The notes under the pieces: generated by a model
The model's input: the letters and a program-made list of their open reading frames with translations, nothing else
Databases searched by the model: none
Told to the model about the DNA's origin: nothing
Part shown: in pieces, positions 8,241-17,642 of the stretch
Numbering within the stretch: position 1 is the stretch's first letter
How the letters are laid out: each line of letters begins with the position of its first letter
Program-made: the position numbers and the translations under genes
Assembly: GCA_035628595.1 (NCBI GenBank)
Contig: DASPJN010000254.1
Location: 1-64,000 of the forward strand
Origin: Chryseosolibacter sp035628595
GTDB lineage: Bacteria > Bacteroidota > Bacteroidia > Cytophagales > Cyclobacteriaceae
DNA: 64,000 nt
Reading direction: 5' to 3'

Positions 8241-9094
8241 CAGTTACCCGTTTTGTTTGCGTGATAGAGTGTTAAGCCTGCAATCGGGCCTTCAAGTATA
8301 TTTTTAACCGTGATTCCTTTGTCATTCGCAACCTGACGCAGGATGTTACTGAAGTAAAAGGCAACCGATCCTGTAAAGTGCACCTTCAGTTTTTGATAGT
8401 CAGGGTACTTCATCACATTGTTTTCATAAAATACGCTGAATCTTTCATAAACAAGCTTGTAACAATATTGTTCTTTGAGATGTTGAAAGATGAATTTCGT
8501 AAAGCTGCCGAGAAACGCGCTCGGTCTTTCCTGCTGATAGATCTTTTCAAGAAATTCTTCACGCGAGAAAGGAAAACGCGCTTTGAATTGATCAGCAAGT
8601 GACTGGGGCATTTTTTCGCGGAGGTAGTCAATAAGAAAATGTTTACCGATATCAGCGCCAGATCCTTCATCCGCCAGGATCCATCCAAGGTTAGCAATGT
8701 TACCAGTGATTTTTCCTCCGTCGTATAAACAGGAGTTGGATCCTGTCCCAAGGATACAAGCAATGCCAGGCTCCCGATTACATAACGCCCGTGCGGCTGC
8801 GAGGAGATCCCATCCGATTTCAACCGAAGCGTTTGGAAAAAATTCGGTGAAGGTATTTTTTACAGTGAGCTGATTTTTTTCAGAAGAAACACCGGCGCCA
8901 TAGAAAAAAACATTTTGTGTAGCTCCTTTATTCTGCTCTATCGAAGGTAGTATTGAAGTAATGCTTTTGCGTAGATCGTCTGCCGGTTGATAGTACGGGT
9001 TGAAACCTGCAGAGTTCGCCTGCCCGATCGTTCCATCTGCATAAAGAAACCTCCAGTCGATTTTTGATCCGCCACTATCTGCAACAATTATCAT
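8240..9094 (-). CDS. BadF/BadG-type ATPase, probable N-acetylglucosamine/amino-sugar kinase
   Basis: The protein belongs to the actin-fold ATPase superfamily. DSGGSKIDW at the N-terminus is the phosphate-1 loop, LGTGSNSCLYDGG the phosphate-2 loop, and LADEGSGADIGK a conserved element of the BadF/N-acetylglucosamine kinase group. The product is 284 residues and cytosolic. Its coupling to murQ makes an amino-sugar (GlcNAc or MurNAc) the likely substrate, but the sequence alone does not decide which; this is inference from context. Confidence 0.85.
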   Translation of the reverse strand: MIIVADSGGSKIDWRFLYADGTIGQANSAGFNPYYQPADDLRKSITSILPSIEQNKGATQNVFFYGAGVSSEKNQLTVKNTFTEFFPNASVEIGWDLLAAARALCNREPGIACILGTGSNSCLYDGGKITGNIANLGWILADEGSGADIGKHFLIDYLREKMPQSLADQFKARFPFSREEFLEKIYQQERPSAFLGSFTKFIFQHLKEQYCYKLVYERFSVFYENNVMKYPDYQKLKVHFTGSVAFYFSNILRQVANDKGITVKNILEGPIAGLTLYHANKTGN

Positions 9095-9121
9095 AATTCT
9101 ATTTAGTTAATAAATGACGTG

Positions 9122-9364
9122 CTAAGCAAGCCTTCCAATCGCTTTGAATTTATCAAACACGTTTGCTGTGTGCGGCGCGTCGGCCAGTTCTCCTGTAAGG
9201 TCCTGGCCGGCCCAATGCTCGTAGTGCTTTCCATTACGCCAGAGACGGGACGCTGTCACATCGTACACAAGATTATTAAGTGCAATCCAAATCTCTGGCT
9301 TATCCTGTCCGTTGCGTAGCGCCAGTTGTGCTTTCGTAATAAGCGGCAAGTTCTCTGTGCTCAA
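9122..9364 (-). CDS. Cytochrome b5-like heme/steroid-binding domain protein
   Basis: This 80-residue protein is a single soluble cytochrome b5-like domain. The key features are WIALNNLVYDVTAS, the segment GKHYEHWAGQDLT in place of the classical HPGG loop, and a later His in DAPHT that could be the second axial ligand. The start overlaps the end of the RDD gene by 4 nt, and the kinase gene begins 27 nt after its stop, so it is within an operon. What it binds (heme or another hydrophobic ligand) cannot be told from sequence. Confidence 0.8.
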   Translation of the reverse strand: MSTENLPLITKAQLALRNGQDKPEIWIALNNLVYDVTASRLWRNGKHYEHWAGQDLTGELADAPHTANVFDKFKAIGRLA

Positions 9365-10056
9365 AGTGCGTTCAGGTGATTGTAGTCTTTAACGATCGTG
9401 TATAGAAATTGCGTGGGTGGTAATGCTGTCTGTACACCAAGTAATGTTTTAATTTTTTCAGTAACCAGCATCACAGGTTCGTTATTACCAAAATCGCGTG
9501 CTGCTTCCAATGCGCGTTGAATGAGTTCGATATCTTGTGCGTTGAGTTGTGTGGCCTGTGGGAATGTTGGCGTATAAGTTTGTTCAGGCGTAATAAAAAC
9601 TTCCTGTGCCGTAATTTCTTTCTGAGCAATCATTTTCACGACGGTTGTTCCGGCAACAATATCACCAAGTCGTTGACCTTTACCATTGATGGCAATGATT
9701 AAAACGGCAACGGCGCCGCGCTCGATTAGCCCCAGTAGCCATCGTAGGAAAAAGTCTGCAAAGCCTGGTTCTGTTCCATCCATCCGGACAACCTGAATAT
9801 TCATCGCGCGTTTTCCCGGGCTCTGACCATTCATAAATATCTCGAACAGCAGATGGTACAAAGCAAGTGGAATTAGAATAAGCGCAAAATAAACCCACCC
9901 CGGGACATCGATGTTGACTAGGGCGATAATTAGAATAACAACGTAAGCGGTCAGAATTAACGAGTCGACCAGGTATGCGAGTATTCTATCACCAAGGCTT
10001 GCGACAGGATGATGAATAAAAACGTTTTGTGTTGTCCGTACACTAATTGTTTGCAT
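9361..10056 (-). CDS. RDD-family membrane protein
   Basis: This 231-residue protein has an N-terminal RDD domain. LGDRILAYLVDSLIL carries the Arg-Asp-Asp-type signature in the first helix; three or four membrane helices follow, with GQSPGKRAMNIQVVRMDG between them. The C-terminal 70 residues are soluble. The biochemical role of RDD proteins is mostly unsettled. It is the first gene of a five-gene minus-strand operon and is divergent from the M19 dipeptidase gene. In other Bacteroidota an RDD gene lies next to the SpoIIM/DUF4129/MoxR/DUF58 locus, as it nearly does here. Confidence 0.88.
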   Translation of the reverse strand: MQTISVRTTQNVFIHHPVASLGDRILAYLVDSLILTAYVVILIIALVNIDVPGWVYFALILIPLALYHLLFEIFMNGQSPGKRAMNIQVVRMDGTEPGFADFFLRWLLGLIERGAVAVLIIAINGKGQRLGDIVAGTTVVKMIAQKEITAQEVFITPEQTYTPTFPQATQLNAQDIELIQRALEAARDFGNNEPVMLVTEKIKTLLGVQTALPPTQFLYTIVKDYNHLNAL

Positions 10057-10081
10057 CGGCTCGAAAATTCAATATCTTTTC

Positions 10082-10089
10082 CAAAATTA
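10082..10089 (-). promoter_or_regulatory. Promoter -7 box for the RDD/murQ operon
   Basis: On the minus strand the sequence reads TAATTTTG, a match to TAnnTTTG, about 25 nt upstream of the RDD start. No clear TTTG box is seen at the expected distance. It lies in the 59-nt divergent region shared with the M19 gene. Confidence 0.55.
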
Positions 10090-10115
10090 AAGACATTAGC
10101 TTACAATTCTTGTGT

Positions 10116-11366
10116 ATGAAATTTAAATTTCTTTTTTACGCTGCGATAGCAATCTTCGCGACCAGCTGTGGAACAGCGGAGCAATCCAAAAGCGATTACG
10201 CGTCATTGAGTGACGAAGAACGTCAGGTAGTTGCTGACTCATTGGCGGAAGTTTTCATCATCACGGACGGGCATGTGGATTTACCTTATCGGCTTAGAAT
10301 AAAAAATTTCAGACTCGATCGCGAATATCTCGGCATACCGATTAAATCTGTTGAAGGCGATTTTGATTACGTAAGAGCAAAAGCGGGCGGACTGGATGCG
10401 CCGTTCATGTCGATCTACATCCCTTCCATCCAACAGAAATCTCCAGATAAGGGTAAAGCATTGGCCGATTCGCTCATCAATATGATTGAAGGCATCGCGA
10501 AGGCACACCCTGATAAGTTTGCGTTGGCGCGAACACCGGCTGATATTATCGCGAGTAGTGAAGCGGGAAAAATATCATTACCAATGGGAATGGAAAACGG
10601 GGCACCAATTGGCGACGATCTGGCGAACGTTACGTACTTCTTTGATCGTGGTATTCGCTATATCACACTTACGCATTCAAAAGATAATCAAATCTGTGAC
10701 TCATCTTACGATACAACGCGCACCTGGAATGGATTGAGCCCATTCGGCGAAAGCGTAGTAAAAGAAATGAACCGGCTGGGGATAATGGTTGACATCTCGC
10801 ATGTTTCGGATAGCACTTTTTACGATGTCCTTAAAGTTACGCCGGTGCCGGTGATCGCATCACACTCGTCGTGTCGTTATTTCACTCCCGGATTTCAGCG
10901 CAACATGAGTGACGAGATGTTGAAAGCACTCGCAAAAAATGACGGTGTAATTCAAATTAACTTCGGTGCTGATTTTATCGATTCCGTTGCACGTGTTAAT
11001 ACACGTCTTCGTGATTCGCTCGAAATTTTGCTTGCGTCGAAAAATCTTACATCGCGCGATGAGGCCGCACGACCTATTATTGAACAGTTCGGAAAAACCC
11101 ATAAAGAACTTTTCAGTGATGTTGAGCGGGTTGCAGATCACATTGACCACGTAGTAAAAGTTGCCGGAATTGATCACGTGGGTATCGGTTCAGATTATGA
11201 CGGCGTCGGCGACAGTCTACCGCTCGGATTAAAAGATGTCTCAGCTTATCCGAACCTGATATCCGTACTGCTACGGAGGGGTTATACTCCGGAAGAGATC
11301 GAAAAGATTTGTTCAAAAAATGTTTTTCGTGTTTGGAATGCGGTGATCGCGGCAGCAGAAAAATAA
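10116..11366 (+). CDS. Membrane dipeptidase (peptidase M19) lipoprotein
   Basis: This is a renal-dipeptidase-like zinc enzyme that hydrolyses dipeptides. The start is the ATG at 10116, which gives a lipoprotein signal ending IFATSC with lipidation at Cys16. The open frame runs upstream to 10047 but that would overlap the divergent promoter. Metal and active-site segments are visible in order: DGHVDLPYR, GMENG, ITLTHSKDN, VDISHVSD, IASHSSCR and HVGIGSDYDG. At 416 residues it is a full-length enzyme, anchored facing the periplasm or on the outer membrane. Confidence 0.92.
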   Translation: MKFKFLFYAAIAIFATSCGTAEQSKSDYASLSDEERQVVADSLAEVFIITDGHVDLPYRLRIKNFRLDREYLGIPIKSVEGDFDYVRAKAGGLDAPFMSIYIPSIQQKSPDKGKALADSLINMIEGIAKAHPDKFALARTPADIIASSEAGKISLPMGMENGAPIGDDLANVTYFFDRGIRYITLTHSKDNQICDSSYDTTRTWNGLSPFGESVVKEMNRLGIMVDISHVSDSTFYDVLKVTPVPVIASHSSCRYFTPGFQRNMSDEMLKALAKNDGVIQINFGADFIDSVARVNTRLRDSLEILLASKNLTSRDEAARPIIEQFGKTHKELFSDVERVADHIDHVVKVAGIDHVGIGSDYDGVGDSLPLGLKDVSAYPNLISVLLRRGYTPEEIEKICSKNVFRVWNAVIAAAEK

Positions 11367-11401
11367 TCCGTACCTTTCATTTTCTTTAGTCGCGTGGGTG
11401 T

Positions 11402-12361
11402 ATGAAAGAAGCTGCATTCATCAAACAAAATAAACCTCGTTGGGAGGAATTTGAAAAGCTTGTTAAAAATTCAGGACAAGCAGAGCCGGACAAGTTAGCT
11501 GAGCTGTTCATTCAGATTACGGATGATCTTTCTTTTGCACGAACGAAATATCCCGACAGCCGCACCACGAATTATCTCAATGCCTTAGCAGGAAAAATCC
11601 ATCTTAATATTTATAAGAATAAGCGCGAAGATAAAAACCGGTTTATTACTTTCTGGAAATATGAAGTGCCGAAAGCGATGTTTGAAGCACGGAAACAGTT
11701 GCTTTATTCATTCCTGATCTTCATCATCGGCGTCATCATGGGCCTGGTATCAAGTTTCAACGATGACACTTTTGTAAGACTTATCCTCAGCGACGGTTAT
11801 GTAAACATGACCCTGGAAAACATCAAACAGGGTAAACCAACCGGCGTTTACGGTACCATGGATGAGGCAAACATGTTCTTCTACATAACGTGGAATAATA
11901 TCATGGTTTCATTTTATGTATTCGTTTACGGTATCATGACCTCCGTCGGAACAGGTTTCTACCTTATGCAAAATGCGATCATGGTAGGAAGCTTTCTCGG
12001 GTTCTTTTCAACTGAGAATCTGTTGAGTCATGCTTTTCCTGTCATCATGTTGCACGGTACCATTGAACTTTCCGCAATCGTAATTGCCGGTGCAGCTGGA
12101 TTCACACTTGGAAATGGACTCATTTTTCCGGGCACATATTCAAGACTGGACTCATTAAAGATCGGCGCAAAACGCGGATTGAAAATTATGGTTGGCCTTG
12201 TTCCTTTTTTTGTAATGGCCGGTTTTATCGAGTCAGTAATCACACGATACGAGTTTATGCATTGGATTTTCAAAAGCGCCATAATCCTTGCATCAGCTTA
12301 TCTCATCATCTATTATTTTGTAATTTACCCGACCCTACTAAAGAAAAATGGACAATTTTAA
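11402..12361 (+). CDS. SpoIIM-like (stage II sporulation protein M family) membrane protein
   Basis: This 319-residue protein has a soluble N-terminal helical part (about 1-100) and then six or so membrane helices. They include LLYSFLIFIIGVIMGLVSSF and the SpoIIM-family segment VIMLHGTIELSAIVIAGAAG. Bacteroidota do not sporulate, so the name reflects the family and not the role; in Bacillus SpoIIM acts in peptidoglycan remodelling during engulfment. It opens the DUF4129/MoxR/DUF58 gene block and its end overlaps the next gene by 14 nt. Confidence 0.85.
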   Translation: MKEAAFIKQNKPRWEEFEKLVKNSGQAEPDKLAELFIQITDDLSFARTKYPDSRTTNYLNALAGKIHLNIYKNKREDKNRFITFWKYEVPKAMFEARKQLLYSFLIFIIGVIMGLVSSFNDDTFVRLILSDGYVNMTLENIKQGKPTGVYGTMDEANMFFYITWNNIMVSFYVFVYGIMTSVGTGFYLMQNAIMVGSFLGFFSTENLLSHAFPVIMLHGTIELSAIVIAGAAGFTLGNGLIFPGTYSRLDSLKIGAKRGLKIMVGLVPFFVMAGFIESVITRYEFMHWIFKSAIILASAYLIIYYFVIYPTLLKKNGQF

Positions 12362-13334
12362 CTTCATCAACTTTCATCAGACACGCGATTTCAGCAAGAA
12401 GATGAATGTGACGATCGAGTTCGTCAAACAGAATTTCAAACCGCTTTCAAAGTCGATTCTCGTTATTGCGGGGCCACCGATCTTAGTTGCGAGTTTGTTC
12501 ATGGGCACTTTCATCGGCGACATGTTCAGCTTCAGTGCACTGGGCGCGCAGGGGGATGTTGACTCATTACAGGATAAATTTCTTTCGGCGCAATTCTGGA
12601 TGCAGATTGGTGTCATGATGATCTTCTTTTTAATCAGCGGGGTAACCGCGATAGCAACCGTTAACAATTACCTGGTTCTCTACGAGGAGAAGAGATCAAA
12701 TAAAATCGAAGTACATGAAGTATGGGAACGTGTTCGCCAAACTTTCTGGATGAATTTCAGAACGATGATCCTTTTCGGGTTGCTGGCCCTCGTGTCATAT
12801 TTTATTCTCGCAGTTCCGATGTTTGTACTCGCTGCAATTTCGCCGTGGTTGATCTTTTTCGGATTCATCATCATGTTCTGTGGAATTTTTTATGTGTTCG
12901 TTGGCGCCTCGTTTGTGTTCATCATTCGTGCCTATGAAAAGATCGGATTCTTTGATGCTTTGCTTCGATCTTTCAAACTCATTCAGGGTAAATGGTGGAG
13001 CACATTTGGGCTGTTGTTCATCTTGTCGATGGTTGTTGGAATGGTTTCGTACGCAATCATAATGCCGTGGTATGTTGTTACCCTTACCAACACGATCCAT
13101 GATGTTTCATCCGGTTCGGTACCACAGCAAAGTGGTACATACCAGGTGATGACTACAATTGTTTTTTCCCTTTACTACCTTGTTCAAATGGTCCTTTATG
13201 CGTTTCCAAATATTGGACTTGCATTTCAATACTTTAATCTCGTTGAGCGCCGCGAATCACGGGGCCTGATGAATCAAATCAGCACGATGGGTCAGGCTAC
13301 GTCTTCCGCGGCCCAAACAGAAGAGCAATATTGA
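12348..13334 (+). CDS. Multi-pass membrane protein in the MoxR/DUF58 locus
   Basis: A 328-residue integral membrane protein with a cytosolic N-terminus and about six hydrophobic segments. These are near residues 35-58, 82-105, 138-160, 162-190, 215-245 and 268-295. I see no catalytic motif. The overall form resembles membrane domains of the GlpQ-associated/DUF975-like type, but I would not assign a family. It overlaps the SpoIIM-like gene by 14 nt and precedes DUF4129 by 4 nt, so it belongs to the same operon. It may form a membrane complex with those proteins. Confidence 0.75.
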   Translation: MDNFNFINFHQTRDFSKKMNVTIEFVKQNFKPLSKSILVIAGPPILVASLFMGTFIGDMFSFSALGAQGDVDSLQDKFLSAQFWMQIGVMMIFFLISGVTAIATVNNYLVLYEEKRSNKIEVHEVWERVRQTFWMNFRTMILFGLLALVSYFILAVPMFVLAAISPWLIFFGFIIMFCGIFYVFVGASFVFIIRAYEKIGFFDALLRSFKLIQGKWWSTFGLLFILSMVVGMVSYAIIMPWYVVTLTNTIHDVSSGSVPQQSGTYQVMTTIVFSLYYLVQMVLYAFPNIGLAFQYFNLVERRESRGLMNQISTMGQATSSAAQTEEQY

Positions 13335-13338
13335 TTCC

Positions 13339-14136
13339 GTGAGGCTGTCGAGTCTTTTATTTGTATTCTTTGCCTTAGCTTTTCCTTGTTTTTCGCAGGA
13401 AAGCGAAGCATCACATGATTCAGCTAATTTCAGCGGTGAGCTAATCGCAGACAGTGTAATAGGTGAGGGATCGGAAGCACCTGTTGATCTCTATGTAAAC
13501 TATACCGCACTGCCGGATTCGTCAGAGGTCGAAGCAAAGAGCTTTGACGCGGATCTGCTTGAAAAGCTAAAGCGCGACCCTGACATGCGTTACAAACAAC
13601 CGCCGTCGGTTGGTGAGAGCTTATGGGAAAGAATATTGCGGTGGATCATTGAGTTTATCCTAAGAATTCTTGACGGAGCGATGAACACGAGCTGGGGAAA
13701 TGTGATCGTGTACGCGCTTGGCGTTGCATTGATGGTTGTTATTATCATGATGTTACTGAAAGTGAATGCCTTTAGAATTTTATACAACGCCCAGGGTGTT
13801 TCGCACCGTGGTGGCATTGAAGAAAATATTCATGAAATGAATTTTGACAAGCTCATCGATGAGGCTGTTGCACAGAACGATTATCGTCGCGGAGTGAGAC
13901 TGCTATTTTTGTATGCGCTTAAAATGCTTTCAGATAGACACCTTATCAGATGGGAATCCGGGAAGACGAATCACGAATATGTAAGCGAATTACAAACACA
14001 GGACTTGAAATCCGGGTTAAACGAACTGAGCTTCTATTTTGATTACGCGTGGTACGGCAACTTTGATATCACATCAGAGACCTATCACAAAGCCGCGCTT
14101 ATTTTTAGTGTCTGGAAAGAAAAAATCAGGTCGTGA
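13339..14136 (+). CDS. DUF4129 domain-containing membrane protein
   Basis: The 265-residue product begins at GTG 13339 with a signal sequence (LSSLLFVFFALAFPCFSQ). It then has an acidic periplasmic stretch, one membrane helix (about 115-140) and a C-terminal cytosolic DUF4129 domain. That domain includes DYRRGVRLLFLYALKMLSDR and the conserved end FYFDYAWYGNFD. DUF4129 proteins are found next to DUF58 and MoxR genes in many phyla, and their function is not established. The stop overlaps the GTG of the next gene by 4 nt, indicating coupling. Confidence 0.85.
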   Translation: MRLSSLLFVFFALAFPCFSQESEASHDSANFSGELIADSVIGEGSEAPVDLYVNYTALPDSSEVEAKSFDADLLEKLKRDPDMRYKQPPSVGESLWERILRWIIEFILRILDGAMNTSWGNVIVYALGVALMVVIIMMLLKVNAFRILYNAQGVSHRGGIEENIHEMNFDKLIDEAVAQNDYRRGVRLLFLYALKMLSDRHLIRWESGKTNHEYVSELQTQDLKSGLNELSFYFDYAWYGNFDITSETYHKAALIFSVWKEKIRS

Positions 14137-15317
14137 AGAAAGACTGGAAATATATCCTGTATGTGTCGGCCGCACTCGGTATCTTCGTCCTGTTTAAGCT
14201 GATGACACCGAAACAGTTTGATTGGTCGGAGACATATGCGCATGATGATAAAGATCCGTACGGTACATTTGCATTGTTTGAATTGTTGCCTTCCGTAAGT
14301 GATGGCGCAGGTGTAAATCATTCCTATCAAACATTGTACGAGCTTGGCGATTCCATGAAATCAGGATCCAACATTTTTATTCTTTCGCGATACTTTAGTC
14401 CTCAAAAAGAAGACGTGAATACATTGTTGAAGCATGTAAATAATGGCGGTACCGCCTTTATTGGCGCTCGTCACATTTCCGGCATTTTAGCCGATACACT
14501 GAAACTGCAGACTTATGATAATCTTTTCGGAGGCAGCGAATTCTTCGACAAAAAAGATAGCGCATATGTTTCTTTCCTCAATCCAGCCCTTGACACAACG
14601 CATAAATTCTGGTACCGGCGTGACGATGTTTACAACTATTTCAAGAAGTTTGACACGACGCGCACAACGGTAGTTGCACAGAATAGCGAAAAGCTACCAG
14701 TAACGATAAGAGTAACGTGGGGTGAAGGAAATCTTATACTCACGAGTGCGCCAGTGACATTTACAAACATTTATCTGTTGAGCGGTAAGAATAGCGATTA
14801 CGTTTCAGGTTGTTTGTCATATCTGCAGACGTCGCCAATCTTTTGGACGGAGTTCTATCACCTCGGACGCATGGAAGCACGCACGCCATTGCGTTACATT
14901 CTGAAGACTGAACCACTCGCGTGGGCATACTATCTGACGATCGCTTCACTAGTTATTTTCATGATATTCGAAGCGAAACGGCGACAACGCGTTATTCCGG
15001 TAATCAAACCGCTTGGAAATACGACGCTGGAATTTGTCTCGACAATCGGTAATCTTTATTTCCAAAGTGCAAATCACAAAAACATCGCCGAGAAGAAAAT
15101 CCAGTTTTTGCTTGAGCAAATAAGAACAAGATATCGACTGGACACAACACGTCTTGACGATGACTTTTTAAAAGCATTAGCGCTAAAGGCAGGAAAGCCA
15201 TCTCACGAAATTAATATGCTGTTTTCCGATATCACATCTATTCTTTCACTGCCTGATATCAGTTCGGCACAGTTGAAGGATCTCAATTTAAAAATTGAAA
15301 AGTTTAACCACCCCTAA
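14133..15317 (+). CDS. DUF4350 domain-containing membrane protein
   Basis: The start is GTG 14133 and the product has 394 residues. A first membrane helix (about 6-22) is followed by an extracytoplasmic DUF4350 domain with a Rossmann-like beta/alpha pattern (DPYGTFALFELLP, SGSNIFILSRYFSP). A second helix at about 265-285 leads into a cytosolic helical tail. DUF4350 is a recurrent partner of DUF4129, MoxR and DUF58; it looks like a binding domain related to the ThuA/GATase-like fold and has no known activity. It is cotranscribed with both neighbours. Confidence 0.82.
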   Translation: MKKDWKYILYVSAALGIFVLFKLMTPKQFDWSETYAHDDKDPYGTFALFELLPSVSDGAGVNHSYQTLYELGDSMKSGSNIFILSRYFSPQKEDVNTLLKHVNNGGTAFIGARHISGILADTLKLQTYDNLFGGSEFFDKKDSAYVSFLNPALDTTHKFWYRRDDVYNYFKKFDTTRTTVVAQNSEKLPVTIRVTWGEGNLILTSAPVTFTNIYLLSGKNSDYVSGCLSYLQTSPIFWTEFYHLGRMEARTPLRYILKTEPLAWAYYLTIASLVIFMIFEAKRRQRVIPVIKPLGNTTLEFVSTIGNLYFQSANHKNIAEKKIQFLLEQIRTRYRLDTTRLDDDFLKALALKAGKPSHEINMLFSDITSILSLPDISSAQLKDLNLKIEKFNHP

Positions 15318-15333
15318 CTGAACGAATTGAAAT

Positions 15334-16311
15334 ATGGAATCACGAATATTTGAAAACCGCGTTGACCTCACAAATCTGAATGCGAGTGTGCTGCGTATAC
15401 GGGAGGAAGTCGCGAAGATTATCGTAGGACAGGAGCAAATGGTTGATCTGTTGGTGACCGCTATCCTGGCTGATGGGCATGTGCTCATTGAGGGTGTACC
15501 TGGTGTAGCCAAGACGTTGACGGCAAAACTCCTGGCGAAAGTGATCTCGGTAAAATTCACGCGTATTCAATTTACGCCCGACCTGATGCCATCAGATGTT
15601 CTGGGCACTTCTGTTTATAACATGCAGAAGTCAGCATTTGAATTCAAATCAGGACCGATCTTTTCTAACATTGTCCTGATCGATGAGATAAACCGCGCTC
15701 CGGCGAAAACGCAATCTGCATTGTTCGAGGTGATGGAAGAGCGACAGGTGACCATTGATGGCGCGACTTATAAAATGGATGTGCCTTATATCGTGGTGGC
15801 AACTCAAAATCCGATCGAGCATGAGGGAACATATCGTTTGCCAGAGGCGCAGCTTGATCGCTTTTTATTTAAGATTTCTGTGCAGTACCCTTCGCTTGAA
15901 CAGGAAATAGCAATCATTAGTGGCCACCATAAGCGCAAGGGTCACGCTGCGATAACAGAAGTGAATGCAGTACTTTCAGCAAATGAAATCAAAGCTTACA
16001 GAGAGATCGTGCAACAGATTCATGTGGAGGATAACTTGCTGCAGTACATTGGGAAAATCATCCATGAAACGAGGAATAATCATGCGCTCTTTCTTGGCGG
16101 GTCGCCACGCGCGTCGGTTGCAATTCTCAATGCCTCGAAGGCTTACGCTGCGGTGAACGGAAGGGATTTTGTAACACCTGAAGATATCAAATTTGTTTCA
16201 ACCCCGGTTTTGCGTCACCGCTTATCGTTAACACCTGAGAAGGAAATGGAAGGATTGACGACGGATGAAATTATCCGACAGATCGTTGACAACGTAGAGG
16301 TGCCCCGATAG
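15334..16311 (+). CDS. MoxR-family AAA+ ATPase
   Basis: MoxR ATPases act as chaperones or metal-insertion helpers for partner proteins. The 325-residue sequence shows Walker A (EGVPGVAKTLTAK; GxxGxxKT), Walker B (NIVLIDEINRAPAKTQSALFEVMEERQVT), sensor 1 (VVATQNPIEHEGTYRLPEAQLDRFLF) and a lid domain with the sensor-2 region. The spacing to the DUF58 gene (one-base overlap) is the classic MoxR-DUF58 pairing. A von Willebrand A-type protein, often part of such loci, is not seen nearby. Confidence 0.93.
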   Translation: MESRIFENRVDLTNLNASVLRIREEVAKIIVGQEQMVDLLVTAILADGHVLIEGVPGVAKTLTAKLLAKVISVKFTRIQFTPDLMPSDVLGTSVYNMQKSAFEFKSGPIFSNIVLIDEINRAPAKTQSALFEVMEERQVTIDGATYKMDVPYIVVATQNPIEHEGTYRLPEAQLDRFLFKISVQYPSLEQEIAIISGHHKRKGHAAITEVNAVLSANEIKAYREIVQQIHVEDNLLQYIGKIIHETRNNHALFLGGSPRASVAILNASKAYAAVNGRDFVTPEDIKFVSTPVLRHRLSLTPEKEMEGLTTDEIIRQIVDNVEVPR

Positions 16312-17642
16312 TGAAGATCCTTAAAAGCATATATCTGAATAACCGACTTTTCCTTGCTATTGGAATTGTTGTGTTTGCTTTTGTGATAAGCTTTGTGGTC
16401 GGCGGATATATCTTCCTGCCTAAAACATTATTTTATGTTTTACTTTCGATCATCGCAACGGATCTAATCCTGCTTTTCCGATTCCGGAAAGGTATTGACG
16501 GCGCGCGTGAAACACCGGACAAACTTTCAAATGGTGACGAGAATCTGCTTACCATTCATGTAGAGAATTTCTATCCATTTAAAATTCACATTCGTGTCAT
16601 TGATGAGATCCCGCATCAGTTCCAAAGACGTGATGTTAGTTTTTTGAGAGCCGTAGAAGCAGGTGGCGAGTCCACGATCGAGTACCAGCTTCGGCCTGTT
16701 AAACGTGGTGAATATTCTTTTGGCGCGGTGAATATCTTCGCGCAATCACCGATCGGATTTTTCTCGCGACGATTCCGCTTTTCGGCAAACAAGATTGTAC
16801 CAGTTTACCCTTCCTACTTGCAAATGCGGAAATACGAATTGCTCGCAATCTCGAACCGGCTTACGGAAACGGGGATCAAGAAGATTCGTCGGATCGGGCA
16901 CAACATGGAGTTCGAGCTTATTAAAGAATATGTTTCCGGTGATGACTACCGGACGATCAACTGGAAGGCGACTGCCCGGAAGTCGCAACTAATGGTCAAC
17001 CATTTCCAGGATGAACGCTCGCAACAAGTTTACAATCTCATTGACAAAGGACGCGTAATGCAAATGCCATTCGATGGCCTCAGTCTGCTCGACTATGCCA
17101 TCAATGCGTCTTTGGTCATTTCAAATATTGCCATCAGGAAATCAGATAAAGCAGGCCTGCTGACCTTTCAGGATAAGATCGGGACGTATGTTGCCCCTGG
17201 CAGAGCAAGCAATCAGATGTCGCGTATTCTCGAAACGCTTTACAATCAAAAGACAGCGTACAGGGAAACGGATTTCGGCGCAGTTTACAATTTCGTTCGA
17301 AGAAAGATCACCCAACGAAGTTTGTTGCTTTTGTACACAAATTTTGAGTCGATCTACAGTCTTGAACGCCAGCTTCCTTTTCTCAAAAAGCTGGCTCATC
17401 AACATCTTTTGGTTGTCATTTTTTTCGAGAACACTGAAATGAAGGCTTTGATCGAGCAACCAGCCGATGATCTTCGTCAAATTTACCACAAAGCTATTGC
17501 TGAGCGTTTTGCTTATGAGCGCAAACTGATAGTGCGGGAATTAAAGAATCATGGTATCCAGGCGGTTCTTACAGCGCCGAAAGATCTTACCGTCAACACG
17601 ATCAATAAATACCTGGAATTAAAAGCTCGTGGGTTGATTTGA
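16311..17642 (+). CDS. DUF58 domain-containing protein (MoxR partner)
   Basis: The 443-residue protein begins at GTG 16311, overlapping the MoxR stop by one base. Two membrane helices near the N-terminus (about 13-35 and 38-55) are followed by a large cytosolic part. That part contains the DUF58 signature around GHNMEFELIKEYVSGDDYRTINWKA (positions about 200-225) and a vWA-like fold ending with VRRKITQRSLLLLYTNFES. It is the likely client or partner of the MoxR ATPase. It closes the operon, followed by 290 nt without a gene. Confidence 0.9.
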   Translation: MKILKSIYLNNRLFLAIGIVVFAFVISFVVGGYIFLPKTLFYVLLSIIATDLILLFRFRKGIDGARETPDKLSNGDENLLTIHVENFYPFKIHIRVIDEIPHQFQRRDVSFLRAVEAGGESTIEYQLRPVKRGEYSFGAVNIFAQSPIGFFSRRFRFSANKIVPVYPSYLQMRKYELLAISNRLTETGIKKIRRIGHNMEFELIKEYVSGDDYRTINWKATARKSQLMVNHFQDERSQQVYNLIDKGRVMQMPFDGLSLLDYAINASLVISNIAIRKSDKAGLLTFQDKIGTYVAPGRASNQMSRILETLYNQKTAYRETDFGAVYNFVRRKITQRSLLLLYTNFESIYSLERQLPFLKKLAHQHLLVVIFFENTEMKALIEQPADDLRQIYHKAIAERFAYERKLIVRELKNHGIQAVLTAPKDLTVNTINKYLELKARGLI

